From: Prinsepia uniflora
Lineage: Eukaryota > Streptophyta > Magnoliopsida > Rosales > Rosaceae
Assembly: GCA_032719365.1 (NCBI GenBank)
Contig: CM064867.1
Span: 58,654,601 to 58,718,600, forward strand
Length of the DNA stretch: 64,000 nucleotides
Reading direction: 5' to 3'
The number at the start of each line of letters is the position of its first letter. Position 1 is the first letter of the stretch. Below are positions 13,010 to 23,944 of this stretch, one piece after another. The notes under the pieces are model-generated. The model made no database searches. It worked only from the letters and a program-made list of their open reading frames with translations, and had not been told where the DNA came from. Both the position numbers and the translations under genes were made by a program.

Positions 13010-13462
13010 CTGATCAGAGCCTACATGGTCGGTAAGCTTGCGCGGACCCTCGCACGATTAGGTGGCTGATTAGCCTAGGAGGTTTCCTTAGACCGATCAA
13101 GTGCCACTTGTGTGCCAAGGTGAATGGATGTAACCTTAGTCGGTCAGCTTGAGTAGACCATTGCACGATGAGGTGGCTAATCGGCCTAGGAGGTGTCCTC
13201 AGATAAAGTGCCACTTGGGTGCCAAGGTGAGTGGATGTCACCTTAGTTTGTCAACTTGCGCAGACCGTCGTACGATGAGGTGGCCGATCGTCCTAAAAGG
13301 TGTCCTCATGTCAATAAACTGCCACTTGTGTGCCAAGGTGAGTGGATGTCACCTTAGTCGGCCAGCTTTCGCGGACCCTCGCATGATGAGGTAGCCGATC
13401 GGCCTAGGAGGTGACCTCAAGACGATCGAGTGCCACTTGGGTGCCAAGGTGAGAGGATGTCA
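13010..13462. repeat. 111-bp tandem array, left part
   Basis: About four units; the word GCCAAGG recurs ending at 13120, 13227, 13338 and 13449, giving spacings of 107, 111 and 111. Each unit contains CGATGAGGTGGCCGATCGG, CCTAGGAGGTGTCCTCA and TGCCACTTG.GTGCCAAGG. The array is broken at 13462 by a solo LTR and resumes at 16723. Being 111 bases (37 codons), it stays open in a plus frame, but no protein family is recognisable. Confidence 0.9.
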
Positions 13463-16400
13463 TGTGACGACCCGTCCCGAATTAACGGGATTAATTAAGA
13501 ATGAATGACGGATTAGCGAGACTAATCGGAGATTAGATGTGGATTAGCGGGCGTTCGGGCAAAATGATGATTTTGCCCTTGAAATGGGCGAAACGTTGAC
13601 TTTCCATTCGGACAGTCAAATGGACATTGGTCGATGACTGTGACGTAGTTCGGGACGTCACGAGATCATAGACAGGTGGCACGCTCGATTCCGACATTCG
13701 AGGAAAAAGTTATGATGATCGGAAGGCCAAGGGCATTTTGGTAATTTGGATGAATATGAGTAAATAGTTGACTTTTGACCCAGGAGGTCCGATATCCGAG
13801 GGACGAGGACCGTTATGTAGGTCAGGACGATACGAATCCGTAGACAAGCGGCACGTCGAATTCAGACGTTTGACGGAGAAGTTACGGTTCACGGAAGTTC
13901 GAGGGAACTATTGCACGAATTACGAAACGGATACTTTTTGAAATTAAGTGGGGCCCAGATATTTCTGTGCTGCCCAATGGATGAGTGACAAGTGTCACTC
14001 ATCCACTGGACATCACTCTTCATTCATGCATCTCCCATTCCTCTTCATCGATCATTTTCTTTGTTCAACCAAAACAACCAAACCGATCTCCCATCCAACC
14101 CCAAAATCCAAACCCCATTTGATCATGCATGTGAGGCCCTGAGTGAGAGACAGAGTGAAGATAAGACTGAGGATGGTGGCAGGAGCTAGCTGGGTCACCG
14201 TACACGGCAGTAAAGGCCAAGAGGAAACCGATTGCACGGTTAGACCCATTTTCCCCTTTAATTCGATTTTGACATTATGGCCTGTTTTTTATGATTAGGT
14301 TGAGGTTATTAAGTTGCTAGGGGGATTTTTAGAAGCTTTTAAGGACGGTTCACGGGTGAGGAGTCTGTGAGGGTGGTCGGGAAAAACTTGGCCGTGAGGC
14401 CCTTTGAACATGGATAGGATTTAGGGCGTTTTAATTAGTTTTGAGGATTGGAAATGATAGAAAACAAGGAAATAGGAAGAGTGGAATCGAAAAGGGAAGA
14501 AACAAACCGAAAATGAGGGGTTTAGAGGGCCGGACCGGTCACTCAGGTCCAGTTGGACCGGTCACGCAGGTCCAACTGGATTGGACTGCACAGGAACCGG
14601 TCTGGACCGGTCAAACGCGTGGAGAAGACGATGAACAGTCCTGGCGCGTGAGGCCCACGTGTAGGACCATTCTTGGGCGCATGAGGGCGCGTGCTCACTC
14701 CTTTGGGGAATTGTCCAACATGTTATTTCATCTGTTCGATGTGACGAACATTTTGGGACTGGTTTCGTGTCAATCAGACATCATTTCGATATAGTTCGGG
14801 CTGTCCGAAGGTTTAGGTTCACGTTTAAAAATTGTTAGAAATTCCTGGAAATTACGGGGCTTTATTGAGGGGCTATATAAGTAGTTAGTAACCCTCTAAA
14901 TTAATTTGGACAGGTTCGGGGATCCCGGAGGCGACGTTTGGCCCGAGAGATGCTAATGGCACGCGTATTGAGGCGCGGCTTCTGACGGTCTGTGAGTGGA
15001 CCTTTCTTTCAAAATTGATGCATGCCTAAATGTTTTATAATTTTTTTAGAACATGTTTTGTGATTCCATGAGTGCATTTGTTTGTGGTAGCTTAGGATCG
15101 ACATATTTGCACGTTTTTCGAGGTTTTCGGCTTTATGTCGTACCTTTGCGTATTGTGTTTTCAATGACGATTTAATGAATGGATTTTGGATTTAGAAATA
15201 TGAAATCGGGCACGAGACCCATTTGATTTACAAACTCTCGAACTTGGAGTCCATTTGATTTGACGAAGAATCGAACTGAGGGTCCATTTGAGTTATACGT
15301 CGGACCGAGGGTCCCATTGATTTACGATTCGGGCTTGAGGCCCATTTGGTTGTAATACCGGGCTGGAGGCCCATTTTACTGTAGTATCGGGCTTGAGGCC
15401 CTGTTGGTTGTGAAATCAGACTTGAGATCCCGTTGAGTTATGGTTTCGGGCTTAGGGCCCAGTTATCGTGATATCGGGCTAGATGCTCGGTTGATTGTAA
15501 TATCGGGCTTGAGTCCCAGTTCGATTTATGAAATGAGAATTCGGGCATGAGACCCTGTTGAACTGAGGATTTAGGCCGAGGCCTGTGAAATGGATTTGAT
15601 TGGATTCGAGGAATCCTATTGAGATGAATCGGGTATGAGACCTAGTTGAGAAATGTTTTGAGAAAGAAAGAAAGAGTTTTGAAAATGATTATGAACCCTC
15701 CATATGATTTATATGGTCTCCTCCAGACGTCGACCTGGAGAGTCACGATCCACAAACCAGAGTGGGTATCCCCATAGGGATCCCGTTCCAAGAGTGGGGG
15801 TTACTATTTATAATGTGGTCCGAGACCAGATTCCGGAGAGATGTGTGGACTAAATCTGGAGTTAGAGCTCGGACTAGATCCAGAGATAGAGCCTCCCAGA
15901 TGGAGAATTCCTGGGAGAAGACTCGGAGTGAGACCCCGAGTAGTGTGCACATTAGTATAGAGATTTATTGTGACATATATCGGGGATGTGTTCCCTAGGG
16001 GATGTGTGCCCCGAGTTGGCATCTTCTCGGAAGTGCCGCGGATGGGTTATACGTAAGTCGATACGTATGAGGTTTTTTTTTAAGATGATTTGGGGCGGAG
16101 ACCCCGTATTCGATGTTTTGGAAATGGTTTGGGGCGGAGACCCCCGTATGGTATGTTTTGGTATTTCACTGAGAATGGTTTTGGGCTGAGACCCACGTGA
16201 CATGATTTGGGTTGGGTTCCCATGTATTGTTTTGTGGTTTTAAGGTTGTGATTTCGGGTCGGGGACCCAAAGTGGATTTATGGTTCATGACGGTTTATGG
16301 GAACCGACATGAACCCTTAAAAGGTTTTTATGGGTCATGACGGTTTATGGGAACCGGGCATGAACCCTCAAAAGGTTTTGAGAATGTTTGACAAAGGGTT

Positions 16401-16722
16401 TTATAAATGTTTTGATAAACAGTTTTTGAATGCATGCATATGCTTTTAATGAAGGGCATAAATGTCTTTGTATGAAATGGTTTTATTAAAATATTATTTT
16501 TGTCCACTCACGACTTTTGATGTTTTAATGCCCTTCAGGTTGATCGCGGATGCGGGCTGTAGCAGAGACGAGACATCACACTTCTCCTCCTACGATCCTG
16601 GCGTGCTCTGGAAGTCCCGGTGAGGTTTGGAGAAGGAAATTTCCCTGGTCTGACACTTCGTGTTAGACGGGATCAGATGCGTCCCACGTTAATCCATGGG
16701 GATTTGGGATGGGTCCCTGACA
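13463..16722 (+). mobile_element. Solo gypsy LTR inserted in the T1 array
   Basis: It starts TGTGACGACCCGTCCC and ends GGGTCCCTGACA, with a perfect 5-base target duplication TGTCA on both sides (13458-13462, 16723-16727), so the 3260-base LTR alone remains after LTR-LTR recombination. It belongs to the same family as the solo LTR at 30616-33722. It contains the conserved palindrome (13974-14009), a degenerate approximately 30-base array built on CGGGCTTGAGGCCCATTTG (15200-15660), and a roughly 50-base tandem pair around TCATGACGGTTTATGGGAACC (16277-16375). No coding region; open frames are shadows of the repeats. Confidence 0.9.
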
Positions 16723-17070
16723 TGTCACCGTGGTTGGTCAGCTTGTGTTGACCCTCGCACGATGAGGTGGCCGATCGGCCTAGGAGGTGTCCTCTGGTCA
16801 ATAAACTGCCACTTGTGTGCCAAGGTGAGTGGATGTCACCTTAGTCGATCAGTTTGCACGGAAGTTCACACAATGAGGTGGCTGATCGGCCTAGGAGGTG
16901 TCCTCAGGTCAATAAACTGCCACTTGTGTACCAAGGTGAGTGGATGTCACCTTAGTCGATCAGTTTGCATGGACCCTCGCACGATGAGGTGGCGGATCGG
17001 CCTAGGAGGTGTCTTCAGGACGATCAAGTGCCACTTAGGTGCCAAGGTGAGTGGATGTCACCTTGGTAGG
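16723..17070. repeat. 111-bp tandem array, right part
   Basis: Three further units with CCAAGG words ending at 16825, 16936 and 17047, exactly 111 bases apart. The first bases, TGTCA, are the second half of the target duplication of the solo LTR. The array ends about 130 bases upstream of the plus-strand TATA box at 17196, so it could act as an upstream element of the antisense gene (inference). Confidence 0.9.
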
Positions 17071-17195
17071 TCAGCTTGTTAATGTTCACAGTAATCAATG
17101 TGATGATTCCCCTACCCAAGATAGTGCGCGACCCTTCAACTGACAGATCATGGGTTATAATGGCTAGTTTTAACCCTGGTTACTTTTCCTGGTGG

Positions 17196-17205
17196 TATAA
17201 AAAAG
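17196..17205 (+). promoter_or_regulatory. TATA box of the antisense gene in T1
   Basis: TATAAAAAAG lies on the plus strand, opposite to T1's own coding direction, about 325 bases before the first plausible ATG of the accessory gene and upstream of a well-formed leader intron. A start of transcription near 17228 would be expected. Confidence 0.5.
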
Positions 17206-17224
17206 AGTTGTGAAAATTCACTTT

Positions 17225-19283
17225 TCACTTTTACAACTGAGTGATTTTGGGTGTGATTGAGAGGGACATCAGGTGTTTGCCAGCGAGCATCGAAGCAATT
17301 TTCGATCAAGGCATACGATGGTGGCTATGGTGGACGTTTGAGAAAAACAAGGTATGTTGTCGTTTTTGTACCCGTTTTCAATTCAATATGTGATTTAGCA
17401 AGCACTTAGTATGATCATGTTAGAATGTTCATGCCTTGGAGATCTTGATTGTCTAGGTCGGTTAGGGAGTTGAGTCTTGCCTGTTTCCCTTCTTAGGAGC
17501 TTTTATTTTGTTATTTGTAGATGTCGTCTGAAGATTCTCAAGGCATGGACAATCGGTCTGGGAATGACTTTGAGGATGAATCAACAGCTAGCTTGGCCGC
17601 TTCGGATACCCGGTTATGGACAAGTGAGTCAGCTTCCACATCAGGGGACATCTCGACTAGAGGTGAATCTGAGGTCGCAGGCCGAAGAAGATAGGGATCT
17701 GGAGGAAGAGCTTGAGAAAGCTTTTGCTCAGATACTAGACGAAGCTGTTTCGGCCATTAGTGAGGCTGAGTAGATAATGGTGGATGTAGAATCGGTTGAT
17801 CAAATAGCAGTTTTTGAGGCATATTGGATTTGTCCGATCAAGAGAGAGGAGAGGAAGTGACAGGAACGAGTGACCAGGGTGCTACATCTAGGCCGATGGT
17901 ACTCGAAATTGATGTGGAGCCGACCGTATGAGAGGTGACCGTGGCGAGATCAGTCTACCATATTGACCGTCAATTGAGTACGATCAGGTGGGATGACATA
18001 CAAGCATATAAGGAGGTATTCCATGTACCTGGTTCGATAGTAATGAGGCTAGTTGAGGATAAAGAAATGTCGAGTGATCCTCTAGAACTGTGGATGCCAT
18101 TTCATCGGGATGTGTTCACTCATGTGGTCGTCTTGCCCCTACACCCATGGATCCAAACGATGGTGGCTCAGGTGGGAGTAGCCATCAGTCAAATTAATTC
18201 TAACAATTGGATTGCCCTTATAGGAATATATACCGCCTTCAAGTTGGCCGGAAAAAGTGAGCCGACATGGGGTCACTTGAACTATCTTTACTAGTTTCGA
18301 AGGGATAAGATAGGGTGGGTGTATGTAGAGGCCAAGGATAGGAAGGTAAGAGGGCCTTTTATTAGGGATATGTCGACCTCCTAGAAGGCGTGGGAGCATA
18401 GGTTTGTGCTGGTATGTGGAGGATGGAAAGTGCTCATTTGACCGAGAGTCAACGTAAGATACCGAGGACTTACCAGTCCAAGGGCGTGGTCGTGAGCCTG
18501 TCTTGTTATTCGGTCGATCTAGGTGTTTTTTGTTTTTGGTGTCATATTGGATGTAGGCCATTGCTAATGTACTTGATGTTTGCTGGTTTGTAGAGGGTTT
18601 CAAGTGTCCGAGCCTGACCGACGAGGAGAAAACCGATTGCATAGAGCTGTTCGTGAAGTTCGATCGGTCGAAAAGGTGTCGAGACTTTCTTCGGCTTCTG
18701 CATAACCTGTTGAAGGTTGGCCTAATAACCGAACTACGTAAGTACCACTTGTAGTTTCCAAGTTGTTTAGTGTTCTTTTTGTTGATTTGGGAATTTTTCT
18801 ACAAATGTCTCTATCGGCCAGCACCACCAAATTTCATTGTTGTCGCAGCCGATTAGTGTACGAAAACAATGACAAAGATCCAAGAGATAATGAAGCAGGT
18901 CGAGGAAGCCAAATTCCAAGTGCAAAAGGCTGGGTCCTCATCAAAGGTGGATTTCTGTCAGCCTTTGAAGGGTAAGGCATCTTCGAAAATCAAGCCTATA
19001 CTGATGATAGCTGGGCCACCCCAGGCCGAGGGACCTGTCGTCTTGGTCGATGTGGATCTAGCAACTGGGGATCCTCTACAGCCATTGTTTTCAACTCCCC
19101 ATGCTTCTTCCAGTACGAAAAGGGTTGGTAAGTTAGTTCCAGCAGCTATTGGGAGCTCGCCGATGGTCATCGAGATTGATGACGCCGGCTGAGGAGCAGA
19201 AGAGGCTCATGGATGAGGCTAGGATTCGAAAGAAGAGGAAGCTATAGCTGCATAGGGAATCAAAGAAAGCGGAGGAGCTGGAG
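17225..19283 (+). pseudogene. Antisense accessory gene of T1 (putative 'gypsy-type transposon' domain), decayed
   Basis: A leader exon ends AACAAG at 17350, followed by GTATGT...TTATTTGTAG (intron 17351-17520) and ATG at 17521, giving an acidic Ser-rich start (MSSEDSQGMDN). That frame stops at 17692; a neighbouring frame continues with an acidic coiled-coil-like EEELEKAFAQ. From 17935 a clear domain reads ...PFHRDVFTHVVVLPLHP, GVAISQINSNNWIALIG, W.H.NYLY, WEHRFVLVCGGW. This resembles the plant 'putative gypsy type transposon' family (Pfam Transposase_28). A likely second intron (GTAAGAT ... GGTTTGTAG, about 18456-18594) leads to GFKCPSLTDEEK. A further Lys-rich piece spans 18869-19283, with several stops. 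Extra antisense genes between pol and the 3' LTR are known from Tat-lineage elements such as Grande. Function is unknown. Confidence 0.6.
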
Positions 19284-20835
19284 TGTAATGACCCGGAAAT
19301 TTAAAAAGGAAAATTTGGAAAATTTGAAGGAAATGACGATTTTGCCCCTGAAATTGGGCGAACGGTTGACTTTTGGTTCGAGCGGTCAAACGGACTTTGA
19401 CAATGACTGTGACATAGTTCGGGACGTCACAAGTTCATAGACAGGTGGCACGCCCAATTCCGACATTCGAGGAGAAAGTTATGATGTTCAGAAGTTTAAG
19501 GGTAATTTGGTAAACTAGTTAAAAAAGGGGCCATTTGTTGACTTTTTGATCGGGGCTGTGTTTGGACTTTCTGTACGTAAAGTTGGGTAGGTCTCGAGAC
19601 GCTGAATCCGTAGACAGGGAGCATGCGTCAATCGAGGTTCGGATGAAAAATTACGAACCTCGGAATGCTAAGGGCATTTTGGTAATTAGCCATGAAAGTG
19701 CATTTTGGTCAATTGTGTTTTAAGGGGGCAAATTTGCTCCTTTTGCTAATGTTGATGAATCAGTAAATTGGATGACTCATTCAGCTTATTAAGTGACATC
19801 TGTCACAATCAGAATATGGGTTCGTGGCAATGAACAAAATTGGTGGCGGTGGTTTGAGTTCAAATGGCCGTGTTTATGTGAAAAACAGAGCAGACTTATG
19901 CTCAAATTGAGGCAGCCAGAAGCTCTCCATTTTCGATTAATTGAGGGTGATTGAGAGACTGTGCAGGCGAGAGAATAAGAGGATGAAAAGAGGGAAGAAA
20001 AACTGAAAACCATCGAACCCGAACATCAAACTTGTATTAAATTTCGAATTCGGGCTTCTCCATTTGGACCCTCTTTGATTCAATTGACCTTGAATTCATC
20101 TTCCTGAGCTCAAGGCGAGTCGAACCCAATCAAGAACGACAACAATTGGTGTTGTTTTGGCCTAGAACAGGCCGGACGGACAAACGGGAATTTGAAGATT
20201 GAGTCGTGTGATTTGAGATAAGAGAGGATGAAATTGAGATTGGGAAAATGTTTAGAATGATGTTACAATGCTTTTGATTGAATCAATTGCAAGAAAACGA
20301 CTGGAATTGATCGAGATTGAAAGATGAACAGTGCTTACCTGTTCTTCGATATTTTGAATTCGAAGTCGACTGGATTAAGGTAAGTTCTATTGAAATTAAA
20401 GTTACAAAACCATAATTAGATGCATAACGATGCTATTCGATGATTCAATTGAAGGAATTGATGAATAATTGACAGGATTCCAGCCAAGTCAAGCCGCGGG
20501 CCAACCAGACCCGTTTGACAGGTATCCGGGTTGGAACGACGACTGTAGTAAACACTGTGCAGGCGCGTGGGCTTCACGCGCAGCCGCTTGCAGCGGCGCG
20601 TGGGGACGTGTGAATGGGAATCCCATGGTGAGTTCAACATGAATTTTTTCCCATTCAATGTAACGAACATTTTGGCACTAGTTTCGAGAAAATTGGTTAT
20701 CGTTTCGATAGCGTTCTGAGTATCCGAAGTTTTAATATACGTTTAAAATACGTATTTAAATCCCGAAAAAATTGGAGAAATTATAGGAGGTATGTTGGAG
20801 TGTTAGTAACCCTCGATAATGATTTTGGACAGGAT
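19284..20835 (+). mobile_element. Truncated gypsy LTR inside T1
   Basis: It starts TGTAATGACCCGG and follows the layout of the 13463 LTR (GACATAGTTCGGGACGTCAC, ACAGGTGGCACGCCCAATTCCGACATTCGAGG, then GTTAGTAACCCTCGATAATGATTTTGGACAGG), which corresponds to the first roughly 1.45 kb of that LTR. It then stops near 20835 without the LTR 3' end. The next 45 bases are unassigned, after which T1 RT sequence begins. A deletion has removed the LTR tail together with T1's RNase H and integrase. Confidence 0.8.
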
Positions 20836-20879
20836 ACTTTTGAATTCTCTAGATTGGCCTCGATTCGTCGCTAGTTGAT

Positions 20880-21443
20880 CATATACCCCAGAACTTGCCT
20901 AAACCCACGCCGAAGACGCACTTGGTGCAGTTGAGGTGCATTTTATACTCCTTTAGGACCTTGAACATCTTGGCCAGGTTGGGGACGTATTCGTTTGCCA
21001 TTTTGCTTTTGACAATCATATCGTCCACTTAAACTTCTATTGTTTTGCCAATCTGGTCGGCAAACATGAAGTTGACGAGGCGCTGGTAGGTTGTTCCCGC
21101 ATTCTTGAGGTGAAAGGGCATGAAATTGTAGTAGTAGATGCCCAGGTTGGTCCTGAAGCTGGTGTGGAACTGATCTTTTGTAGACATCCATGAAGCTTAA
21201 CAGTTCGTGCCCTGCGGTTGCGTCCACAAGCATGTCGATTTTGGGGAGGGGGAAACTGTATTTCGGGCAAGCCTTGTTCAGATCTGTGAAATCTATGCAC
21301 ATGCGCCAGAGTCCCGTGGGTTTCTTGACCAGAACCACATTGGCGACCCAAGCAGCGTAGATAGCCTTTCGAACGAAGTGGATTGTGCTGAGCTTGGTGA
21401 TCTCGGCCTACATGGCTAGTTGCATTTCTGCATCGTAGCTTCA
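20880..21443 (-). pseudogene. T1 reverse transcriptase fragment
   Basis: Minus-strand reading gives VLVKKPTGLWRMCIDFTDLN, SFPLPKIDMLVDATAGHEL and LSFMDVYK in the finger/palm part. After frameshifts it gives QFHALSPQECGNN (from the MPFGLKNAG motif), FADQIGKTI, and near 20890-20940 the end-of-palm pattern YKMHLNCTKCVFGVG.GKF. The YxDD region is degenerate. At least two frameshifts and stops are present. The gene ends just after the palm, because RNase H and integrase have been deleted. The wording FTDLNKACPK is characteristic of Tat-lineage gypsy RT. Confidence 0.8.
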
Positions 21444-22245
21444 CTACTTTTGAGTGATTGGCTTGAAGGAGAAGTCGATGATGAGTTTGTGGTAGATCAC
21501 ATTAGTGGAGATGCCTGGCATGTCCGTGTAGGACAACGCGAATACTTCTGCGTTGTCCTGGAGGAACACGATGAGGGTAGAGTGGATGTTGGGTTTTAGT
21601 TTGGATCTTATTAGAACCTGGCGATCTTTGAGTGTATCAGAAATGGGGATTGTCTCCGTCTCCTCCACAGGTTCTGCTTGGGGCATATGTGCCAGGTCTC
21701 GAGGGTCTTCCATGGCATTGTCCCTGAGTTCGCCCATATACTTGGGTCTACAGGGTAATAACCAAGTGTCGTTTCTGTGACAGAAAGTGTCTCTGTTACC
21801 TCCGGAAGACGCTGGCTTGTTTTGGTGACGGCGGTGGCGTAGCATGTCCTTGCAGAAAGCTGGTCTCCATGTACCTGGCCTGTGCCAGCGGGTGTTGGAA
21901 ATTTCATTAGCAGCAGGTGTGTTGATATAATGGCTCGCATCTGGTTGAGTAAGCCTCGCCGAGGATCGTATTGTAGGTTGTCGGGCAATCGACCACGAGG
22001 AAAGTGGTGAGTGTGGGAATAGTCTGAGGATCGGTGCCTATGGTGATTGGTAGGGTAATTATACCCTTGGGTAGGATAAAATCACCTAAAAATCCAGAAT
22101 GGGTGTGACCTTGTGGTCCAACTCTTTCTTTTCTACGCCCATCTGCTAGAAGGCTTCCCAAAAGAGAACGTTGACTGAGCTGCTGGTATCGACGAGGATA
22201 CGGCTGACGTCACAGTTGGACAGGAGTGCTCGGACGATGAGGGGG
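21444..22245 (-). pseudogene. T1 protease and protease-RT linker
   Basis: On the minus strand, near 22180-22215, the frame reads ILVDTSSSVNVLF, the retroviral-type aspartic protease active site (normally DTGSS, here DTSSS). Downstream come LPITIGTDPQTIPTLTTFLVVD and TTYNTILG, the ILG motif of the protease flap/helix region. The linker (21845-21444) ends with LSYTDMPGIST and IDFSFKPITQK, the approach to RT. Stops and frameshifts interrupt it (for example a TAG inside FWEAF.QMGV). It is inactive. Confidence 0.75.
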
Positions 22246-22420
22246 TCGTCGTGTGGAAACACGCTACCTCTTTCTTCTTCCTCAGAAAAGGTGATCGCTT
22301 GCCATCCAAACTTTGATAACTTTTCAGGTTGGCTGAAGCCGATGCTAAGTACTTACTGGCTGGACTGTGAAGCTCTACGGAAGTCCTTCTTTGCTTCGTT
22401 CGATGTAATGAGGGAGGACA

Positions 22421-23190
22421 GGGTTGGCCCTTCGCTCATGGGGTTGATTTGGAGTCGAGTCGGGGCAGCTTGTGCTCGTGGTAGGAACTGGTTGACGATG
22501 TCTTCGAATACAATGCATTCCTCGAGGGTATGACCATTGTACTTGTGGTACTGGAAGAAGGCTTCTTTGTTGACGATAGGCTAGTAGGTATGGTTCTTAG
22601 GCTTGGCTTTCGGGATCATCTCTTCCACATTTAACAAGACATTGTCGAGGGTGATATTCAAGACTGTGTAAGTCTCAAATCGGCGTTTGGAACAAGAACT
22701 GTAGCGTACTAACCCTCGGCCGTTGTGGTTGTTGTCACCTTGCCAATAGTCTTGATCATCATGACCAGACCGATTCTTTTTACCATGGTGTTGGGACCGA
22801 CCAGACAGGGTTGGCCCTCCGCTCATGGGGTTGATTTGGAGTCGAGTCGGGGCAGCTTGTGCTCGTGGTAGGAACTGGTCGACAATGTTCTCGAATACGA
22901 TGCATTCCTCGAGGGTATGACCATTGTACTTGTGGTACTGGCAGAAGGCTTCTTTGTTGACAATAGGTTGGTAGTTAGGGTTCCTAGGCTTGGCTTTCGG
23001 GATCATCTCTTTCACATTTAACAAGAAATTGTCGAGGGTGGTATTCAAGATTGTGTAAGTCTCAAATAGGCGTTTGGGACAAGAACTGTCGCGCACTAAC
23101 CCTCGGCTGTTGTGGTTATTGTCACCTTGTCAATAGTCTTGATCATCACGACCAGACCGACTCTTTTTACCATGGTGTTGGAACCCAAAG
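22421..23190 (-). repeat. 387-bp tandem duplication within T1 gag
   Basis: GGGTTGGCCC starts at 22421 and again at 22808; the two 387-bp copies (22421-22807 and 22808 to about 23190) align throughout with few differences. The unit is 129 codons, so the duplication preserved the reading frame. In the right copy (first in gag order) the knuckle is CQYHKYNGH; in the left copy the first cysteine is a phenylalanine (FQYHKYNGH) and a stop precedes it. Confidence 0.9.
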
Positions 23191-23919
23191 TTGAGCTTCC
23201 TCTTTCCCATTTTAGAGCGGTCGCTACCTTGGTTATGGTCGGCATTGTGATTTCTCTTCGAGCTGGTGGCCGATGGTGCAGGGTGTTTGACCCTTCTATC
23301 CCTAAGAGGGGTATGGAAGAATTCGGCCTTGGCATGGATGCTGGCCCTACGCATAAGCTCGGTGTAGCTGCCTCAATCCTCGGTGTAGGCCGCATACTTG
23401 AAGGGGGATTCTTTTAGGCCACTCCGAAAAGCGTTGAAGGCGGCCTTGTCATCCGTGTCTCGGCAGCGAGATTATTCGAGGCTGAATCTCGCAGCATACT
23501 TCTGGAGTGTTTCATCCTCCTTTTGTCTAATAGAGAAGAGGTCTTCTATAGAGACAAGCCTGTCGGTTTGGATATTGAATTGCCTCAAAAAAGTGGAGTA
23601 CATGTCCTCGAACGAATCGATTGTGCTTGGCGGCAAGCGATAGAACTAGTTAAGGGCTGCATCCGTGAGGGTAATTCGTCCTCATAAGCATCCCAGTATA
23701 CCAGCGCAGAGGTGTAATTGTTCCAAAAGGTGATGGGGTCTCCCTTCCCTGTGTATAGGTCGATTTTTAAGGGTTTTACTTCAGTCCTGTGTCGAGATCG
23801 GAGGATCCTATCGAAGAAAGAACCAGGGTTGGCCTTCTTCAAGACTGGTGCCTTGCATTTTTCCTCCCTCGCCTCTAAGGCACGTATCCTCCTCAAGAGG
23901 CTTTCTATATCTTTGGTTT

Positions 23920-23944
23920 GGGGGGGGGGGGGGGGGGGGGGGGG
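23920..23944 (-). repeat. 25-base homopolymer G run (poly-proline in gag)
   Basis: Twenty-five consecutive G on the plus strand; on the minus strand it encodes eight prolines in the gag N-terminal part. It is the longest homopolymer in the window and may be partly an assembly or polymerase artefact. Confidence 0.9.

Noticed and set aside
13010..17082. CRISPR-like reading of the 111-bp repeats
   Set aside because: Units are contiguous tandem copies without unique spacers, in a plant retrotransposon.
16696..17082. 128-codon plus-strand frame with 37-residue repeats
   Set aside because: Explained by the 111-bp period being a multiple of three; it begins within the solo LTR end and has no recognisable domain.
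18139..18642. 167-codon minus-strand open frame
   Set aside because: It is the complement of the antisense accessory gene in T1, whose plus-strand frame has recognisable domain wording; the minus frame resembles nothing.
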